Shown in pieces: positions 1 to 6,036 of a DNA stretch of 6,036 nucleotides. The translations under genes and the position numbers were made by a program. Source of the stretch: an uncultured Actinomycetes bacterium (GTDB lineage Bacteria > Actinomycetota > Actinomycetes > Nanopelagicales > Nanopelagicaceae); NCBI GenBank assembly GCA_903897475.1, contig CAIUBS010000101.1:1-6036 (forward strand), in the 5' to 3' direction. The notes below the pieces were generated by a model that did not search any database, was not told the origin of the DNA, and worked only from the letters and a program-made list of their open reading frames with translations. The first letter of the stretch is position 1; the number at the start of each line of letters is the position of its first letter.

Positions 1-1
1 T

Positions 2-247
2 AAAAAAGTACTCCTTGGTACTTTAAGAACAACTTATGGATCACTAAGTCCAAATACTTATGCAAACATTCTTCTGATTAGTGAAGAGCCATTATTTTTA
101 CCTCAAACAGTAGATCCGGTTACCCAGCTGCCATCTCCAGCAACACCAAGAGCTGGCATAGTAGTAGGTAACATCTCAGCTACTTGCCATAAATCAGCAA
201 CAGATGAGAAGGTTCCAACAAATATTTATACCCCAGTAAAGAGGTAG
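2..247 (+). CDS. 3' end of an unrecognised protein gene (partial, 5' end outside the window)
   Basis: An open frame enters from the left edge and runs 81 codons to a TAG at 245-247. I do not recognise the product. The visible C-terminus has a hydrophobic, beta-like start (ANILLISEEPLFLPQ at fragment residues 21-35), then a Pro/Thr/Ser-rich linker (VDPVTQLPSPATPRAG, about residues 38-52), a single Cys (residue 62) and a basic end (TPVKR). I see no transmembrane helix or catalytic motif. The third codon positions are A/T-rich like those of murA, which favours real coding sequence over a chance open frame. The next gene starts 12 nt after the stop on the same strand, so the two are probably co-transcribed. 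A Pro/Thr-rich tail would fit an exported or surface protein, but that is a guess. Confidence 0.5.
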   Translation, partial: KKVLLGTLRTTYGSLSPNTYANILLISEEPLFLPQTVDPVTQLPSPATPRAGIVVGNISATCHKSATDEKVPTNIYTPVKR

Positions 248-259
248 TCTAAGAAAACG

Positions 260-586
260 ATGTTAGGTGGCATTAATAACCAATTATTTTTTAAATCTCT
301 TTCTGGATTTTTAGTGGTTGCAGTTTTGGCCTTGATTTTAAGGTGGGCTTTTTCGGGCAATAAGTCACTAATAGAAAAAAATAAAAAAATTGGATTTGAG
401 GAAGATTACGGTTTGCTAAAGGTTGCAAGTTCACCGAAAAATCATATTGAAGGTGAAATTATGCGACAAAAACTTCTCGCAGTAGGAATAAAAGCTACTT
501 TGTCTCAAACTAGAACTGGTCCAAAAATATTAGTTTTTGAGGAGGACTTAAAAATTGCCAAAGCAACTTTAAGTAGTAACAACTAA
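260..586 (+). CDS. Small membrane-anchored protein with a DUF2007-like C-terminal domain
   Basis: This gene encodes 108 residues. Residues 13-31 (SLSGFLVVAVLALILRWAF) form one clear transmembrane helix, followed by a Lys-rich stretch (about 35-43) that suggests a cytoplasmic C-terminal part. Residues about 50-105 fit the pattern of DUF2007 (putative signal-transducing) domains. The pattern is a strand (YGLLKVASS), a helix with Glu (HIEGEIMRQKLLAVGI) leading into strand KATLSQ, then ILVFEEDLKIAKATL, which resembles the family's usual 'V.V..ED...A...L' ending. The family has no established enzymatic function that I can state. The ATG at 260 has only a purine-rich AAGAAAAC upstream rather than a good Shine-Dalgarno. 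It follows the preceding gene by 12 nt and is probably in the same transcript. The CDS is well supported; the domain name is a similarity judgement by eye. Confidence 0.72.
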   Translation: MLGGINNQLFFKSLSGFLVVAVLALILRWAFSGNKSLIEKNKKIGFEEDYGLLKVASSPKNHIEGEIMRQKLLAVGIKATLSQTRTGPKILVFEEDLKIAKATLSSNN

Positions 587-660
587 ACAAGGTTTTCAAC
601 TCACCTTAGGGTGATCGGTAATCTATTATGGTCTTTTAATCGATTTTTTTTCATTTGGCG

Positions 661-690
661 TTAACTTATCTGGCGCCAAGCAATTACAAT
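661..690 (+). promoter_or_regulatory. Possible murA promoter (-35 TTAACT, -10 TACAAT)
   Basis: TTAACT at 661-666 matches four of six bases of the TTGACA consensus. It is followed after 18 nt by TACAAT at 685-690, which matches five of six bases of TATAAT. Initiation would fall around 697, only a few bases before the ATG at 699, giving an almost leaderless murA mRNA; leaderless messages are common in Actinobacteria. This competes with the reading in which the Shine-Dalgarno at 691-696 is used from a longer transcript. A/T-rich sequence yields such boxes by chance, so support is weak. Confidence 0.27.
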
Positions 691-732
691 AGGTGATTAT
701 GGATAGATTCAGAGTAGTTGGTGGCGCCAGAT
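668..732 (+). repeat. 11-nt inverted repeat straddling the murA start codon
   Basis: ATCTGGCGCCA at 668-678 is the exact reverse complement of TGGCGCCAGAT at 722-732. Each arm contains the 8-bp palindrome TGGCGCCA. In RNA the arms could form an 11-bp stem enclosing the Shine-Dalgarno (691-696) and start codon (699). The left arm can alternatively pair locally: TTGGCG 655-660 with CGCCAA 674-679, extended by G-U pairs. The right arm lies in murA codons for conserved Gly-Gly residues, so part of it is constrained by protein. The repeat is certain; a function is not. Confidence 0.4.
691..696 (+). promoter_or_regulatory. Ribosome binding site deciding the murA start
   Basis: AGGTGA matches the extended anti-Shine-Dalgarno complement (AGGAGGTGA) and sits just ahead of the ATG at 699. 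It overlaps the alternative in-frame GTG at 693, so it can serve only the ATG. Confidence 0.5.
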
Positions 733-1955
733 TAGTGGGCACAGTAAAAGTTTCAGGAGCGAAAAACTCAGCTCTAAAATTGATGGCTGCTTCCTTACTT
801 GCTGTTGGTAAATCAAAAATTACTAATCTTCCAGCTATAGCTGATGTTGAGTACATGGCAGAACTTCTAACCAGATTAGGTTGTAAGGTTGAAATAGATA
901 ACATTGCTGGAGAAGTAACAATTGATGTTCCAAAAGAGCTTGGTCATCGCGCTGATTATGATTTAGTTAGAAAGCTAAGAGCCTCGATTAATGTTCTAGG
1001 TCCGCTTATTACAAGGACTGGTCGAGCTGAAGTTGCCTTGCCTGGCGGTGATGCAATTGGTTCACGCGGTCTAGATTTTCATATTAATGGATTAGCTGAG
1101 ATGGGCGCAGAAATAAAGTTGGAGCATGGATTTATTATTGCAAGTGCTAAGCAGGCATTAAGGGGAGCCTTAGTAATCTTGGAGTTTCCAAGTGTTGGAG
1201 CAACTGAAAACATAATGACAGCAGCAACACTTGCACAAGGCGTTACAACTATTGAAAATGCGGCAAGAGAACCAGATGTTGTAGATCTTGGTGAATTTTT
1301 AATTGCTATGGGAGCAAAGATTTCTGGCCTCGGTTCACACACGATAAAAATAGAAGGTGTATCAAATTTGAATCCAGCAACCCATGCCACTCTTCCTGAT
1401 CGAATAGTCACAGGTACTTGGGCTTTTGCTGCCGCTATGACAAAAGGTGACATTACAATCGAAAATGGAAGAGCTGATCATTTGGAAATGCCGCTTGATA
1501 AATTAGTTGAAGCTGGTGCGGTAGTAACAACCACAGAAAATGGATTCAGAGTAAAGATGGATAAAAGACCTGTGGCAGTTGATGTTGCGACTTTGCCATA
1601 TCCAGGGTTTCCAACAGATCTTCAGCCTATGGTAATTACTTTAAATTCAATTGCAGATGGAACATCAATTGTTACCGAGAATGTTTTTGAAGGCAGATTT
1701 ATGTTTGTTAATGAATTAATAAGATTAGGAGCAAAAATTCAAGTCGATGGTCATCATGCTGCAATTACCGGAATAAATCAGTTATCTGCAGCTCCAGTTG
1801 TTGCAACAGATATTAGGGCTGGTGCAGGTTTGGTATTAGCTGCCTTAGTAAGTGACGGTATTACTATTATTGAGGATTCCTTTCATATCGACCGTGGTTA
1901 CCCGGATTTTCCCAAACAACTACAATCTCTTGGGGCAGATGTAACTAGAGTTTAG
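699..1955 (+). CDS. murA: UDP-N-acetylglucosamine 1-carboxyvinyltransferase (MurA), Asp-type active site
   Basis: MurA transfers enolpyruvate from phosphoenolpyruvate to UDP-GlcNAc in the cytoplasm, the first committed step of peptidoglycan synthesis. The 418-residue product is full length. Visible landmarks are SGAKNSALK with the Lys22-Asn23 pair that binds substrate, RASINVLGPL (about 95-104), LPGGDAIGSR (about 114-123), EFPSVGATEN (about 162-171), NAAREPDVVDL, PYPGFPTDLQ with catalytic-loop Asp307, DIRAGAGLVLA, and HIDRGYPDF near the end with Arg399. At the position of the usual active-site Cys (Cys115 in E. coli) there is Asp118 (codon 1050-1052), as in M. tuberculosis MurA, a change known to make the enzyme insensitive to fosfomycin. 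I chose the ATG at 699 because AGGTGA precedes it and the protein then starts MDRFRVVGG, like other actinobacterial MurA. The GTG at 693 would add two residues. The stop overlaps that of convergent atpC. Confidence 0.97.
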   Translation: MDRFRVVGGARLVGTVKVSGAKNSALKLMAASLLAVGKSKITNLPAIADVEYMAELLTRLGCKVEIDNIAGEVTIDVPKELGHRADYDLVRKLRASINVLGPLITRTGRAEVALPGGDAIGSRGLDFHINGLAEMGAEIKLEHGFIIASAKQALRGALVILEFPSVGATENIMTAATLAQGVTTIENAAREPDVVDLGEFLIAMGAKISGLGSHTIKIEGVSNLNPATHATLPDRIVTGTWAFAAAMTKGDITIENGRADHLEMPLDKLVEAGAVVTTTENGFRVKMDKRPVAVDVATLPYPGFPTDLQPMVITLNSIADGTSIVTENVFEGRFMFVNELIRLGAKIQVDGHHAAITGINQLSAAPVVATDIRAGAGLVLAALVSDGITIIEDSFHIDRGYPDFPKQLQSLGADVTRV

Positions 1956-2215
1956 TTTGCAGCGCTTTCACCAAGAATTGAGACTCTATTTTTAGAGACT
2001 GAAATAAATCCACCATTAATAACAAAATCATTTACCGAACCATCTGTAGATTTAATTGAAACAGTGCCATCAGCTAATACGCCAAGTAGTGGGGCGTGAT
2101 CTGGTAGCACACCTAGATCTCCCTCGAGTGTGCGAGCAGTAACCATCTTTGCTTCACCACTCCAAACCCGTTTTTCGGGTGTGACTACCTCAACCTTTAG
2201 CACTGTTTGCGACAT
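1952..2215 (-). CDS. atpC: F1 ATP synthase epsilon subunit, short form without the C-terminal helical domain
   Basis: Epsilon is part of the F1 central stalk: its N-terminal beta-sandwich joins gamma to the c-ring, and in many bacteria its C-terminal helix pair restrains ATP hydrolysis. The 87-residue product contains the whole beta-sandwich: LKVEVVTPEKRVWSGEA (6-22), EGDLGVLPDHAPLLGVL (31-47) with the family's LPxHAPLL motif, and FVINGGFISVSKNRVSILGES (64-84). It ends exactly where the helical domain should begin. Typical bacterial epsilon is about 120-140 residues, so 35-50 are absent. No frameshift is suspected, because the sequence beyond the stop is the intact 3' end of murA on the other strand. 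The ATG lies 3 nt after the atpD stop with only a weak purine-rich SD, which suggests translational coupling. The TAA shares bases with the murA TAG (plus-strand TTAG, 1952-1955). Confidence 0.93.
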   Translation of the reverse strand: MSQTVLKVEVVTPEKRVWSGEAKMVTARTLEGDLGVLPDHAPLLGVLADGTVSIKSTDGSVNDFVINGGFISVSKNRVSILGESAAN

Positions 2216-2218
2216 TTG

Positions 2219-3640
2219 TTATGACTTCGCTAACTCTGCTGCTTTACGTTCGACATCTTCTAAGCCACCACACATAAAGAATGCCTGTTCAGGAACATGG
2301 TCATACTTACCATCTGCGAGCGCTTCAAATGCAGCAATAGTTTCTGTTAACGGTACAAACGAACCATCTAGACCAGTAAAGACCTTGGCTACGAAAGTAT
2401 TTTGTGACAAGAAGCGTTGGATACGACGAGCTCTTCCTACCAGGATTCGATCCTCTTCAGATAACTCATCAATACCAAGAATTGCAATAATGTCTTGCAA
2501 ATCTTTATAACGCTGCAAGATTTGCTTGATTCGGTTTGCGACCTTGAAGTGGTGCTCTCCAATATATCTAGGATCCAAAATACGAGAGGTTGAATCAAGT
2601 GGGTCTACCGCTGGATAAATACCAAGCTCAGAGATTGGACGAGATAACACAGTTGTCGCATCTAAGTGAGCAAAGGTTGTATGTGGTGCTGGGTCGGTAA
2701 TGTCATCTGCAGGAACATAAATTGCCTGCATCGATGTAATTGAGTGACCGCGAGTTGAGGTAATTCGCTCTTGCAGCTGACCCATCTCATCAGCAAGTGT
2801 TGGTTGGTAACCCACAGCCGATGGCATACGTCCAAGTAAGGTGGAAACTTCAGAGCCTGCTTGTGTAAAGCGGAAGATGTTATCGATGAACAACAACACA
2901 TCCTGCTTTTGCACATCTCGGAAGTACTCAGCCATTGTTAGGGCAGAAAGTGCAACCCGTAGACGAGTTCCAGGTGGCTCATCCATCTGACCAAAGACCA
3001 ATGCTGTTTTATTGATAACCCCTGTTTCAGTCATTTCTAGAAACAAGTCATTACCTTCACGAGTACGCTCACCAACACCGGCGAATACTGAAACTCCGCC
3101 AAAGTTTTCAGCTACTCGATAAATCATCTCTTGAATAAGCACAGTCTTACCAACACCTGCACCACCAAATAATCCAATCTTTCCACCCTTTACATAAGGT
3201 GTAAGCAGATCAATAACTTTAATTCCAGTTTCAAACATCTCCGTCTTAGACTCAAGTTGATCAAAAGCTGGAGCGGTTCTATGAATTGGCCAACGCTCTT
3301 TAATATCTAATGAAGCAGTTGGCACATCTAATGATTCACCCAAGGTATTAAATACATGTCCTTTAGTTACATCGCCTACTGGAACTGAGATCGCACTTCC
3401 AGTATCGGTAACAGTTGCACCACGAACCATGCCGTCAGTTGGTTGCATTGAAATGGCGCGGACTAAGTTATCGCCTATATGTTGGGCAACTTCAAGGGTT
3501 AATTTCTTGGTCTCACCTGCCAAGGTGACATCAATATTTAACGCGTTAAAGATTGCCGGCATCGCATCGGCTGGAAATTCAATATCCACTACCGGTCCAA
3601 TTACACGGGCAACACGTCCGGTTGCTGTTTTGACTGACAT
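2219..3640 (-). CDS. atpD: F1 ATP synthase beta subunit (catalytic)
   Basis: Beta carries the catalytic nucleotide sites of the F1 hexamer, making ATP from ADP and phosphate as gamma rotates. The 473-residue product is full length. The N-terminal beta-barrel (about 6-85) begins TGRVARVIGPVVDIEF. The nucleotide-binding domain has Walker A GGAGVGKT (159-166, at 3143-3166), GVGERTREGND with catalytic Glu191, Walker B VLLFIDN (248-254), and the alpha/beta signature PAVDPLDSTS (343-352). The C-terminal domain has the DELSEED loop (391-397) that contacts gamma. No key residue is missing. The ATG overlaps the atpG stop by one base (TAATG), and the atpC start follows the atpD stop after 3 nt, so the genes form one translationally linked unit. 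Identification is certain. Confidence 0.99.
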   Translation of the reverse strand: MSVKTATGRVARVIGPVVDIEFPADAMPAIFNALNIDVTLAGETKKLTLEVAQHIGDNLVRAISMQPTDGMVRGATVTDTGSAISVPVGDVTKGHVFNTLGESLDVPTASLDIKERWPIHRTAPAFDQLESKTEMFETGIKVIDLLTPYVKGGKIGLFGGAGVGKTVLIQEMIYRVAENFGGVSVFAGVGERTREGNDLFLEMTETGVINKTALVFGQMDEPPGTRLRVALSALTMAEYFRDVQKQDVLLFIDNIFRFTQAGSEVSTLLGRMPSAVGYQPTLADEMGQLQERITSTRGHSITSMQAIYVPADDITDPAPHTTFAHLDATTVLSRPISELGIYPAVDPLDSTSRILDPRYIGEHHFKVANRIKQILQRYKDLQDIIAILGIDELSEEDRILVGRARRIQRFLSQNTFVAKVFTGLDGSFVPLTETIAAFEALADGKYDHVPEQAFFMCGGLEDVERKAAELAKS

Positions 3641-4548
3641 TATTCGCTCCCTGCGCTAGCTGAGGCGAGCGCATCTGCGCCGCCTACGATTTCACTGATC
3701 TCTTGGGTAATTTCGGCTTGACGAGCCGCATTTGCAAGTCGAGTTAACGACTTAATTAATTCATCAGCATTGTCAGTTGCTGATTTCATAGCGCGACGTC
3801 GTGCTGCATGCTCACTTGCTGCAGATTGCAACATCGCATTAAACACTCGAGCCTGAATGTAGCGAGGTAGTAGTGCATTTAGTACCTCACCAGCATTAGG
3901 TTCGAATTCATACATCGGCAAAATTACTGCCGGTCCTGTTGATTCCACAACCTCTAGCGGCAACATTCGTTTTGCATCTGGAGTTTGAGTAATCATTGAT
4001 TTAAACTCTGTGTAAATAATATGCAATTCATCCACACCATTTGGATCAATTTGAGCATCGGCAATAAATGCATTAATTAATGCATCAGATACCTCTTTGG
4101 CATGGGCATATGTTGGGTTATCTGAAAATCCACTCCAAGATGCAGTTATCTTTCTATTTCTAAACTTATAGAAGTTAATCCCTTTTCTACCTACTAGATA
4201 AGGATTTACCTCTAAACCTCTAGATTGCAGTAGCGCAATTAATTGATCACCCTCTTTAATCGCCGCATTTGAATACGCACCTGCCATGCCTCGATCTGCT
4301 GTGATAATTAATACCGCAGCACGCTTTGGATTGGCAGAGGCAGTAGTTAATGGATGATTTGCACTAGATAAAGATGCAACTGCAGAAACTGCACGGGTCA
4401 ACTCGTTGGCATAAGGAGATGAGGCAGCAACTTTTTGTTGCGCCTTAACAATGCGAGAGGCTGAGATTAGCTCCATCGCTTTGGTTATCTTCTTAGTCGC
4501 CTTTACCGACCGCATACGGCGGCGATAAATTCGAAGTTGGGCACCCAT
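3640..4548 (-). CDS. atpG: F1 ATP synthase gamma subunit (rotor shaft)
   Basis: Gamma is the coiled-coil shaft that rotates inside the alpha3beta3 ring and couples proton flow to catalysis. The 302-residue product is within the usual 285-305 range. The conserved N-terminal helix is present (QLRIYRRRMRSVKATKKITK from residue 4, then AMELISASR), as is the LIITADRGMAGAYSN segment of the Rossmann-like domain (80-94). The C-terminal helix ends in the family signature ITQEISEIVGGADA (280-293). The C-terminal run with MKSATDNADELIKSLTR (254-270) is strongly actinobacterial. Around residues 163-176 (ADAQIDPNGVDELH) it appears to lack the extra loop reported for mycobacterial gamma, judging from memory of that sequence. 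It starts 18 nt after the atpA stop, behind a purine-only leader (GAAAAGAGAAAAAAG), and its TAA overlaps the atpD ATG. Confidence 0.98.
   Translation of the reverse strand: MGAQLRIYRRRMRSVKATKKITKAMELISASRIVKAQQKVAASSPYANELTRAVSAVASLSSANHPLTTASANPKRAAVLIITADRGMAGAYSNAAIKEGDQLIALLQSRGLEVNPYLVGRKGINFYKFRNRKITASWSGFSDNPTYAHAKEVSDALINAFIADAQIDPNGVDELHIIYTEFKSMITQTPDAKRMLPLEVVESTGPAVILPMYEFEPNAGEVLNALLPRYIQARVFNAMLQSAASEHAARRRAMKSATDNADELIKSLTRLANAARQAEITQEISEIVGGADALASASAGSE
3647..3652 (-). promoter_or_regulatory. atpD ribosome binding site inside the end of atpG
   Basis: Read on the minus strand, AGGGAG lies 6 nt before the atpD ATG and within the last codons of atpG. With the TAATG stop-start overlap it suggests both direct initiation and coupling to atpG translation, in keeping with the higher copy number of beta (three per F1) than gamma (one). 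Confidence 0.5.
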
Positions 4549-4566
4549 TTACTTTTTTCTCTTTTC

Positions 4567-6036
4567 TTATCTCTTAATTGCCGGTACTTGTCTAGTAATT
4601 TGCTCATTATCAACATCATCTAATGCTTCTGCCTTTTTCTCATTGACAGCTGGTGCAACTGATGATTTGAATTGAGTTTTAAAGGTGGTAATTGCCTCTT
4701 CAAGTGAGGCCACTGTGTCATCAGTTAGCTCCCGAGTTGTTGAGATAACATCAAAGATTTGCTTGCGCTCACGAGCAATAAAATCTAAGAACTCACTTTC
4801 AAAGCGACGAATATCAACAACTGGAATTGAATCCATCTTGCCGGTAGTTCCAGCCCAAATAGAGGCTACTTGGCGCTCTACTGAAAATGGTGAGTACTGA
4901 CCTTGCTTTAGCAACTCAACCATTCTTGCACCCCGCTCTAGCTGTGCTTTAGATGCAGCATCAAGATCAGAACCAAATGCTGCGAAAGCTTCCAACTCAC
5001 GGTACTGAGCAAGATCTAGACGAAGGCGACCGGCAATCTTTTTAATCGCCTTAGTTTGTGCAGATCCACCTACACGGGATACTGAGATACCAACGTTAAT
5101 CGCTGGTCGCACGCCTGCGTTAAACAAATCAGTCTCCAAAAAGCATTGACCATCAGTAATTGAAATTACGTTTGTTGGAATAAATGCAGAAACGTCATTA
5201 CCTTTTGTTTCAATAATTGGCAGACCAGTCATAGATCCACCGCCTAAGTCATCAGATAACTTGGCACACCTCTCAAGTAGACGTGAGTGTAAGTAGAAGA
5301 CATCTCCTGGATAAGCCTCACGACCTGGTGGACGACGAAGTAGTAGCGATACTGAGCGATAGGCCTCAGCTTGTTTTGAAAGATCATCAAAAATAATCAA
5401 TACATGTTGTCCCTTATACATCCAGTGCTGTCCAATAGATGAACCGGTGTAAGGGGCTAAGTATTTAAAGCCGGCTGGATCTGAAGCTGGCGCTGCCACA
5501 ATAGTTGTGTACTCCATAGCACCAGCTGCTTCAAGTGCGCCTTTAACAGATGCAATAGTTGAACCTTTTTGGCCAATTGCAACATAAATACATTTAACCT
5601 GTTTTTTAGGATCACCACTCTTCCAGTTTTCCAACTGGTTTATGATTGTGTCTACTGCAATTGCTGTTTTTCCAGTTTGGCGATCACCAATAATTAATTG
5701 ACGCTGACCGCGGCCGATTGCAGTCATTGCATCAATAGCTTTAATTCCAGTTTGAAGTGGTTCCTTAACTGGTTGGCGTTGCACTACAGATGGAGCTTGA
5801 ATTTCAAGAGCTCTAGTAGTTTCAGCTTTAATTTCACCTTTACCATCAATTGGTCGACCGAGAGCGTCAACTACTCGACCTAGGAATCCATCGCCGACTG
5901 GGACAGAGAGAATTTCTCCAGTGCGACGAACAGATGTTCCTTCCTCAATTCCGGTGAACTCACCCAAAATAACCACACCGATTTCGCGAACATCTAAGTT
6001 CAGCGCAAGTCCCAGTGTGCCATTTTCAAACTTTAA
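4567..6036 (-). CDS. atpA: F1 ATP synthase alpha subunit, partial (N-terminus outside the window)
   Basis: Alpha forms the F1 hexamer with beta and holds the non-catalytic nucleotide sites. The window shows 489 codons, and the frame stays open to the right edge. Aligned by eye with E. coli alpha (ALNL at fragment residues 11-14), roughly 50-60 N-terminal residues are missing. The GTG at 5974-5976 is an internal Val codon, not a start. Motifs in fragment numbering are Walker A GDRQTGKT (117-124, at 5665-5688), IYVAIGQKGSTIASV, Walker B VLIIFDD (212-218), LLLRRPPGREAYPGDVFYLH (231-250), the alpha/beta signature PAINVGISVS (311-320), and the following Arg321, the arginine finger reaching the catalytic site. 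After the usual bacterial end (about residue 459) there is a charged tail of about 30 residues ending TRQVPAIKR, resembling the C-terminal extension of actinobacterial alpha subunits. It heads the visible part of the operon. Confidence 0.98.
   Translation of the reverse strand, partial: LKFENGTLGLALNLDVREIGVVILGEFTGIEEGTSVRRTGEILSVPVGDGFLGRVVDALGRPIDGKGEIKAETTRALEIQAPSVVQRQPVKEPLQTGIKAIDAMTAIGRGQRQLIIGDRQTGKTAIAVDTIINQLENWKSGDPKKQVKCIYVAIGQKGSTIASVKGALEAAGAMEYTTIVAAPASDPAGFKYLAPYTGSSIGQHWMYKGQHVLIIFDDLSKQAEAYRSVSLLLRRPPGREAYPGDVFYLHSRLLERCAKLSDDLGGGSMTGLPIIETKGNDVSAFIPTNVISITDGQCFLETDLFNAGVRPAINVGISVSRVGGSAQTKAIKKIAGRLRLDLAQYRELEAFAAFGSDLDAASKAQLERGARMVELLKQGQYSPFSVERQVASIWAGTTGKMDSIPVVDIRRFESEFLDFIARERKQIFDVISTTRELTDDTVASLEEAITTFKTQFKSSVAPAVNEKKAEALDDVDNEQITRQVPAIKR

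Noticed and set aside
601..614. Small hairpin TCACC-TTAG-GGTGA 15 nt after the DUF2007-like gene, as an intrinsic terminator
   Set aside because: The stem is only 5 bp and is followed by TCGGTAATC, not a T-run. The T8 tract at 644-651 is about 30 nt away, too far to act with it.
693..695. GTG at 693 as the murA start
   Set aside because: It overlaps the Shine-Dalgarno AGGTGA and has no good site of its own. The ATG at 699 gives an N-terminus that matches other MurA proteins.
1079..1453. 124-codon open frame on the minus strand inside murA
   Set aside because: It is antisense to conserved MurA codons and has no recognisable protein features; it is a shadow of the real gene.
1911..1934. CCCAA...TTGGG inverted repeat at the end of murA as a minus-strand terminator for the atp operon
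   Set aside because: The 5-bp stem has a 14-nt loop and no T-run on the minus-strand side.
1981..2000. Inverted repeat AGACTCTA-TTTT-TAGAGACT as a terminator for murA or the atp operon
   Set aside because: The arms contain an A-A mismatch, no T-run follows on either strand, and it lies within atpC coding sequence.
2130..2510. 126-codon open frame on the plus strand across the atpC/atpD junction
   Set aside because: It is antisense to two certain genes. Its Ser/Ala/Thr-rich, domain-free composition is typical of an opposite-strand shadow.
5974..5976. GTG as the atpA start codon
   Set aside because: The frame stays open upstream to the window edge with conserved alpha sequence (LGLALNLDVREIG), so this is an internal Val.

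Overview
The window is a housekeeping segment of a low-GC actinobacterial chromosome. Protein sequence points to Actinobacteria: MurA, the F1 gamma subunit and the F1 epsilon N-terminal domain all resemble mycobacterial/streptomycete homologues, and the alpha subunit carries an actinobacterial-type C-terminal tail. The base composition is unusually A/T-rich for that phylum and spacing is very tight (1-nt and 3-nt junctions, a 4-nt convergent overlap). Together these suggest a streamlined freshwater/marine planktonic actinobacterium of the acI/Nanopelagicales kind. That lineage call is an inference, not a database result.

Left part, + strand (1-586): the 3' end of an unrecognised gene (81 codons, stop at 245-247) is followed 12 nt later by a small membrane-anchored protein. 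That protein has one N-terminal transmembrane helix and a C-terminal DUF2007-like domain. A 112-nt gap follows, holding a possible promoter, a short Shine-Dalgarno and an inverted repeat that straddles the murA start.

Middle, + strand (699-1955): murA, the first committed enzyme of peptidoglycan precursor synthesis. It is complete, and it has Asp where most bacteria have the fosfomycin-target Cys.

Right part, - strand (6036-1952): the distal half of the ATP synthase operon, read right to left as atpA (5' end outside the window), atpG, atpD and atpC. These encode the F1 subunits alpha, gamma, beta and epsilon. Junctions are 18 nt (atpA/atpG), a 1-nt TAATG overlap (atpG/atpD) and 3 nt (atpD/atpC), so the genes are surely co-transcribed and probably translationally coupled. 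Epsilon is only 87 residues and lacks the C-terminal helical (regulatory) domain. Its stop codon overlaps the murA stop codon in a tail-to-tail TTAG arrangement, leaving no room for a conventional terminator.

I see no mobile element, CRISPR array, RNA gene or defence system. No obviously new system is present. The most interesting points are the minimal epsilon subunit, the Asp-type MurA, the terminator-less convergent junction and the unidentified gene pair at the left edge.
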